A DNA stretch of 64,000 nucleotides from Paragordius varius (lineage: Eukaryota > Nematomorpha): contig OZ176054.1 of assembly GCA_964247055.1 (NCBI GenBank), positions 1,488,001 to 1,552,000 on the forward strand. The letters run 5' to 3'. This document shows, piece after piece, positions 57,767 through 64,000 of the stretch (position 1 is the stretch's first letter; each line of letters begins with the position of its first letter). The notes beneath the pieces are model-generated. The model did not search any database, was not told the origin of the DNA, and saw only the letters and a program-made list of their open reading frames with translations. A program made the translations under genes and the position numbers.

Positions 57767-60700
57767 ATGGTCTCCCCCTTAAAAAAAATTGGTACCCATG
57801 ATGGTAAGTTTCATTGTGATGAAGTCTTGGCATGTTGTATGTTAACGATTTTAAATGAATTTAAAAATCATGAAATAATAAGGTAATTTAATATATATTA
57901 ATTTTAGATCAAGGAAAATGGAAATTTTGGATACATGTCACATTGTTGTGGATGTTGGTGGTGTTTATAGTTATGAAAATAAACGATTTGACCATCATCA
58001 AAAGTAAAATAATTTTTGAAAATATAGAACATTTTCACTCACGATGGCTGATATAAATTATAAATTGAAAGAATATAATAACATACGATTGAGTAGCGCA
58101 GGTCTAATTTATGGACACTATGGCGAAGAAGTGATCTCAACTATTTTACCAACCTTATCTAATCCAGAATTGTTACAATATGTTTATCAAAATGTTTACG
58201 AAAATTTTGTGCGAGAAATTGATGCCATCGATAATGGGGTCGAAGTTTGTGATTGCAGCTTTAAAAAGTTTTTTCTTAATATACATACACGCATATTGAA
58301 AGAGTTGGAATAGGCATTTAACCGAATATAATAAAAAAATGATTCAAAATGGAAAATTTTTTTATTCTTAGTTTTGCTCAAAAAATTAGATTTTTGGCAT
58401 TTTTTAATAACTTCACTGCAAAACAATTTTAAAAGTTATAAGCATCTTATAATGTTAAAAACATGCGCGATTTCTTTGTGCCAATTTTTTTTCCAGACCT
58501 ATATTAGCTAACATAAAAAATATGTCTGTTTATAATTAAAATTTAATAAAATTTTATTTTTATTACATTTAATTCCCTGTTTGTTATATTATTTTCATAC
58601 CTTAAAAATACTTGTTCGAAAAAAGATACGAATTCAAATTAAGTTTTTTAATAACATGTGCCTCCACATAAATATTTTAAAAAAGATATTTTATTTCTAA
58701 TTTTTTTATCACGTAATATTTTGATAAATACTTTTTAATAATATATTATCAATTTTTATTATTATCGTACTTTGTAAATTATCTATAGAATAACCATTTA
58801 TATAGTTTTAGTGTTAAATAAGTTTTTATAGTTGGTTATAAAATTTGTCTTCTTTTCAGATATCTCATCAACACGAATGTTAGCGCTAGAGTAGGACGTC
58901 TAAATCCGCCCTGGAACAATGAAACCCTTGATCCAAATGTAATTATTTTTTTTATGAATGCGCTATAAGTGTCGCCTTAAATTAAAATAATCGGTCAAAA
59001 TATTTTCATTGAAGATGAAAATTATAAAAATTTATCGATTAACTCCTTTATTCAAAAAACATCTAGGTATTTTTACATTTTTGTGCAAAATCTTTTGTAA
59101 TAATTTTGCAACATAATCATAAATAAGAATTTGGCAAAGATTTTTGACAACTTTTTTAACCAATAGTTCTTAAATAAATCATTAAATGAATTAATATATA
59201 ACTTCTTTTACAGCATAAAACTAAATATTTTATAAATATATAATATTAATCTTTCAAAAATCATTGATGGAAAAAATTAAAAGTTTTTAAAAGGTACATT
59301 TTTCAGCACAGCCTTTCGATGCCATTTTACTATGTTCTAATGGGTATATAATTATGTGGATTTTCATACCACATAATAAAACTTTTTTTATTTTAATATC
59401 CGATTAATAATAGGTGAGATGTTGACTCTTAAATATGAAAAATATTTGCATTTTTGAAATTTATTCATTGGATGGTTTGAAAAGGCACATGACTTCATTT
59501 ATAAGTTGTAAGACTGTTTTTTTAACATCTTTTTATGCTTTAAAAATATAACGTTAAATTTGTATCTTTATATAGGTACAATTTACAAAAGCAATGAATC
59601 TTGTTAAACAAGAATTTATCGATTGTGTCAAACACTATGCCCAAGTTAAATGGCCTGCCATTGACATTTTAAAAAGAGCAATGTCATCTAGGTTACAAGT
59701 AATATTCATTTTAGTTAGTTTGGTTTTTTGCTTTAGTGCATATCTATCACATATAAATCGTAAGATAATATAAAACAGGAAATAAGTTGGAAACAAATAA
59801 ATATATTCATCTAGAATTTTAAGTGTAACATAATACCATAACGTCGCCTTGCTCAATTATTTGATTAAAAAATTTGTCCTTACAATGCAAAAATGTCTAA
59901 TTTTTAGCACAACACACGAAATTTTTTAAACGACTTTAATAATTGCTTGATGTTTGTTTATATGATTATTTTTATCTAGTAATTAAATGTTTCATTGATA
60001 TATACCATTTGCACTTTAAGAGTGTACTTCAACACTTCAAGTTGGTTCATCAACATTTCTAGTTGATCCTTGAACATATCATGTTGGTCTTTGAACACTT
60101 TTGGTCCTTGAGCACTTCAAGTTCATCCAAAATTTTTAAATTTTTATCTAACCATAATTTTTGGAAGTATTCTTTATTTTATTATTTTTAACCCTAATTT
60201 TCTTTATCTATTATATATTTATTCTTTAAAATAAATATTTTTATTCAAAAACCCTTTAAATGTTTTTAATCATAATTTTGAATAATAACCCGGAAAACTT
60301 ATATATTTTTTAATTACGTGTTAAAATCTTATAAATATCTAAAAAAAATTTAAGGAAATCAATAAAGATATACGGTTTCTCAATGATTAATAGTAGATAT
60401 TGATTTAAAATTTATTTTAAATATTATTAAATAGGTTAAAGATGATAAAATAGATGAATGATATATGATTTGATTGATATTAAAAACAAATCAAAAAAGT
60501 CTAAGCAACTTGAATTGTTCAAGGACTAACTTGAGGTGTTTAAGGACCAACTTGAGGTGTTCAAATACCAACTTAAAGTGTTCAAGGGTCAACATGATGT
60601 GTTCAAGAACAAACGTAATGTGTTCAAGGACACTCTTGAAGTGCAAATGGTATATATGGTCATCCTTATTTAAATATAGCATTTACATAACAAATCCACC

Positions 60701-62002
60701 TTTGAACAATATGAATTCATCCCCGAACAATTCAAATTCACCCTAAAAATATGTTTTGTGCTTTCGGGCCAATATAACTTATCATTAAAATAATTTATTT
60801 TTTATGGCATAGTCTATTATTTTTTCAGTATTATGTAAATTTAAACGAAATTTTATTTTAAATATAGGACCGTAATTTTATTTTAGGGTAGATGAATTTT
60901 TCGAGAGTTAATTTAAATTGTTCAATGCTCAATTTAAGTTATAAATGGTATATAAGGAAACGAAATGGTTTAAAAATACGTGATTCAAAATATAGGCTTA
61001 TAAATTACTCTACTTTGAAATAAGCTATCTTTTTAATTAAAATTATGTTAAAATATATTTTTTGTTGCAAGTAATATACCTCATGTGTTCATATTTTAAC
61101 ATAACATTAGCAAAATATTATATATCATCTTTATTAAATGTACACATTGTCCATAAATCAACCTGCACAAAACTAATTTAAAAAAAATATTATGATTGGC
61201 TTATTGCGATATTTTTCACATTCAGTTAAAAAAGCCGGTTAATAGATCAGGGCGCTTAAGAATGTTGTTAATTTTAGTTGATTAATTTTGTTTTATTTAA
61301 ATATTGCATGGTTTATTTTTTTAGTGGGATCCCAGTGGTCAAGTATTATTGTTGGATCAAATGATACCTTGGCAAGATTCGATTTATGAAGTTGAGAAAA
61401 GTATGGGACTTACATCCAAACACAATACAATCAAATTCGTCGTTTATTGCATAATCCCTTATTCGCCACAAAAAAGAGTTTTTTCCAACGATTGGCGCAT
61501 TCAATGTGTTCCGGTAGAAAAGGGCTCTTTCACAAATAGGTTAATATGAATATTTTTACATTCTAAAGTTCTATTTTTTGCCTAAAATTTATTTAACATT
61601 TATTGATTATTATTAAAATATAATTTTCTTTGATCAATCTTAAGCATTCATAACGATGAATTTTTAATTAAAATTTATTATCACTAATTGGAGGTTTATT
61701 GATATTTAACTTATTCAAATTTAGGTCAAAAATAGAAATAGATTAAATATTTTGTAAACGCTTATTTTTTTTCTAAAAAAGTTTATTTAACCGATAAGTG
61801 TTAATTTTAGTATTAAAAATTTATGAATTTTAGAATATCCTTACCAAAAGCTTGGTGTGGTTTGCGCGATTCAGAGCTGTCAACTGTTAGTGGGATTCCC
61901 GAATGCACATTCGTTCACATTAATGGTTTCATAGGAGGAAATAAATCACAAAAGGGTGTTTTGGAAATGGCTAAAAAAGCCATTCTTCAAGCATCAGATT
62001 AA
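57767..62002 (+). CDS. MYG1: MYG1 exonuclease (DHH family, UPF0160)
   Basis: Seven exons: 57767-57882, 57908-58003, 58028-58267, 58860-58938, 59576-59698, 61325-61539, 61834-62002; 345 aa, near the family length. Motifs in order: [29 protein letters not shown] (the DHH motif), [74 protein letters not shown]. The Asp/His residues of the first three motifs are the metal-binding set. MYG1 is a conserved nuclear and mitochondrial 3'-5' RNA exonuclease. The ATG at 57767 places HDG at residues 10-12, as in short insect forms; an upstream targeting exon is possible because a splice acceptor lies at 57759. The weak donor GTTTTT at 58268 was chosen because it restores the family spacing. Intron 5 holds two MITEs. 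No frame breaks. Confidence 0.92.
60000..60655. mobile_element. Subrepeat MITE, CTTCAAG subfamily, in MYG1 intron 5
   Basis: ATACCATTTGCACTTTAAGAG at the left and CACTCTTGAAGTGCAAATGGTATAT at the right form near-perfect inverted ends with TA borders. Left arm units read TTCAAGTTGGTYCTTGAACA; the right arm has six inverted units (GTGTTCAAGGACCAACTTGA). The frames at 60474-60746 and 60491-60682 translate the right arm. Confidence 0.8.
60660..60956. mobile_element. Subrepeat MITE, AATTCACCC subfamily, in MYG1 intron 5
   Basis: It follows the previous element directly. CATTTACATAACAAATCCACC and CCCCGAACAATTCAAATTCACCC units open it. The core has GCTTTCGGGCCAATATAA and TTATTTTTTCAGTATTATGTAAATTT. 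It closes with AAGTTATAAATGGTATAT. Two subfamilies thus sit head to tail. Confidence 0.65.
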
Positions 62003-62126
62003 TATCTACAACAATCTAAATTGGTAAAAGGATATTTAATTTTATACATTTACGCTATTATGCCAACGCATATTGCTCAATCATTCTTATTGTAAAAATG
62101 CACAATTTTATACCTTATATCATTGA

Positions 62127-62132
62127 AATAAA
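62127..62132 (+). terminator. MYG1 poly(A) signal
   Basis: AATAAA 125 nt after the TAA at 62002, the first good hexamer downstream of MYG1. Confidence 0.45.
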
Positions 62133-62334
62133 ATATTACATATCTCTGAATTTTTAATTTCAATCATTAATTATACTTTATATTTACTTTTAAAAGTAGA
62201 AGTCCCAAATTATAGGTATTATCTAAAATATATAAATTTTAATTTTATCATAATATTTTTTCCAAATATAATCACGCAACGATGTATATTAGTGCTTTTT
62301 TTAGAACATAAGTGAAACGCTTCTTCCTTTAACA

Positions 62335-62872
62335 CTTCGATTCAAAATGAGGTATCAAAATACCCCAGACTAAATTTAAATTAAAAATTTTAAAAAAATA
62401 CTGAAGGAAACGGTCCCAATTTAAATTTATGCTTCTATCCTGATAAATATTATATAAATATGCCAAAATATCTTGATAAAATTTTGTAAAAAAAAGTTCC
62501 ATCTCAAACTACTTCGACGCCTTAAAATTTTCTTGCAAAAAATCGTTTTCATTTAATTTTAAGGGTAAAACTAAAGCTAATTTTTTATATAAATTACATC
62601 TAACATTGATAGAAATAGATAAAGCGGTTTATTTTGTATTATTTTTTAATTTTAAAATTTAACATGTCACGTTGACGAAATTTTTACCTTTCGGTTTTAG
62701 CTCAAAATAATTTATATCAAGTATTTTTGAATATTTTTTAGATATTTCGGTTTATTAATGTTATATAAGTGCAAAATTTTGCCATGGTTTCGATTCCTTC
62801 CACACTTTTTAAAGTATTTGATTTTAAACAGGCCTGGGGTATCCAACTACCCCAATTTGAATCGAAGGACTA
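62335..62872. mobile_element. Palindromic GGGGTA MITE
   Basis: TTCGATTCAAAATGAGGTATCAAAATACCCC at the left (read in two parts) and GGGGTATCC ... ACCCCAATTTGAATCGAA at the right are inverted ends. It shares the ACTACTTCGACGCC block with the 22.7-kb copy. The frame at 62758-62940 lies in it. 62873-63654 shows no gene; (TA)n near 63305. Confidence 0.65.
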
Positions 62873-63654
62873 ATAGTGTGGTGTATCCAAGTGTGTTAAA
62901 TACGGTTTTTTTAAAAAAAACATGTGCATCAAATATTTGAATTATGAATTTGTTTAGCCAATGATAAGTCAAAGTTATCGGAATATTAAAGTTTAAATCA
63001 AATTATATACATATCCCCCCATACATGTTTTTTTTATTAAAAAACAAGTGTTCTAAAAAATTCTGTTAAAGGTATTATTACCATTTATTCTATACATTTT
63101 AGAGTGTTTTCTATTTTGTTTCTGTTATGGGATGTTATAAAAAACAATCCCTTTCGTTATGTTTAGTATATCATTGCTTGACATTTCTTGAAGCTTTCAA
63201 ACGTATATCATTTAAAATGACTAATCGCTTTTTATCAAAGTATATCATTATATTTTAAACAAAATAAATGGTTTATTTATAGAGAGTTCTAACCTCCAAA
63301 AATTATATATATATATATACTTCCCTATATACTTAAAATAAGCAACAATATTAATAGTTGCAGGGTTTTGATTAGGATACCGCTTTACAAAGTAATTGGG
63401 TGGTTTTTTTTGCTTTAAGGTAAAAAAATGTCAATGACTTATTAATTACATATTAATTAATCGGAGTTCGCGAAGGTTTATCGACACTGTATATTTAATG
63501 ATGCAGAATATTTCTCTTTCAGAATTTTTATTCCCCCATCCTCAAATTTTTGTTATATATAATTTTTTTACCGAAATTCAGATCCGAGACATACATACAA
63601 AAAATGCGCAAAATTACGCCTATAATTTTATTAATTATATTATTTTTCGTTTTA

Positions 63655-64000
63655 ACACTTGGATACAACACATTCATTTCAGTCCTTGATTTGAATTGGG
63701 GTAGTTGGATACCCCAAATTTACTTTATAAGTTATGGAAGGAAATGAAGATATGTCAAAATTTTGCACTTATATAGCATTAATAAATCGAAATATATAAA
63801 AAAATTGATTCATACTTTATATTACTTATTTTAATATAATACAAAATAAACCATTTTTTCTATATTACGCAAATTTTGTAAAAATTTGTTATATAATTTT
63901 TATTAGGATAAAAGCATATAAATTGGGACTATTTACTTCAGTAGTTTTTTGAAAATATAAATATAAATTTAGTCTGGGGTATTTAGATATCCCAATTTAA
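63655..64000. mobile_element. Palindromic GGGGTA MITE, cut by the window end
   Basis: TTGATTTGAATTGGGGTA and TGGATACCCCAAATTTA open the element. The window ends within its right side (GTCTGGGGTATTTAGATATC). The frames at 63498-63747 cross its left edge and are not genes. Confidence 0.6.

Noticed and set aside
1-64000. tRNA, rRNA or CRISPR features
   Set aside because: No B-box/anticodon arrangement, rRNA block or regularly spaced identical repeats with unique spacers were recognised by eye; the short arrays seen are MITE arms.

Overview
The window is a very AT-rich piece of an animal genome. The genes are split by spliceosomal introns, poly(A) signals follow the stops, the transposons are hAT, Helitron-like, LINE and MITE types, and there is no bacterial gene organisation. 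One conserved gene anchors it: an apparently intact seven-exon MYG1 (DHH-family exonuclease) at 57767-62002. The other locus is a very unusual secreted-protein gene made almost wholly of microexons in one phase class. That architecture is best known from aphid, phylloxerid and scale-insect bicycle-type effector genes, so a sternorrhynchan insect is my best guess. This is inference; nothing in the sequence names the species.

Layout. 1-3.8 kb: no gene, one possible MITE. 3.8-9.4 kb: Helitron-like copies with about 310-bp internal repeats; a hAT element sits inside the 3' hairpin of one. 9.4-12.5 kb: an inverted hAT transposase relic split by a second hAT with an 8-bp duplication. 13.5-13.7 kb: a 61-bp tandem duplication. 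14.1-42.6 kb: the microexon gene, about 77-81 exons. Its introns hold at least three MITE families, with a roughly 1-kb palindrome between the last two exon groups. 44.5-46.9 kb and 47.9-51.3 kb: two hAT elements with exact 8-bp duplications; the second lies inside another inverted-repeat element. 51.4-55.5 kb: a second Helitron-like array with a LINE fragment. 56-57.7 kb: a MITE and a small Cys-rich ORF. 57.8-62.0 kb: MYG1. 62-64 kb: palindromic repeats.

The microexon gene encodes a signal peptide, then three homologous multi-exon modules (A, B, C). Each module carries a Cys (N-x-T-C-Y-Y/F), Tyr-rich segments and a second Cys (C-P-I). Then come a Gly/Ala-rich hydrophobic segment assembled over three exons, a Ser-rich and basic Pro-rich region, amplified Ser/Pro/Gln microexon cassettes, and a helical C-terminus. 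I followed more than 70 consecutive splice junctions by eye; every one keeps frame, almost all in intron phase 1, and none makes a stop. Two alternative 3' ends are possible.
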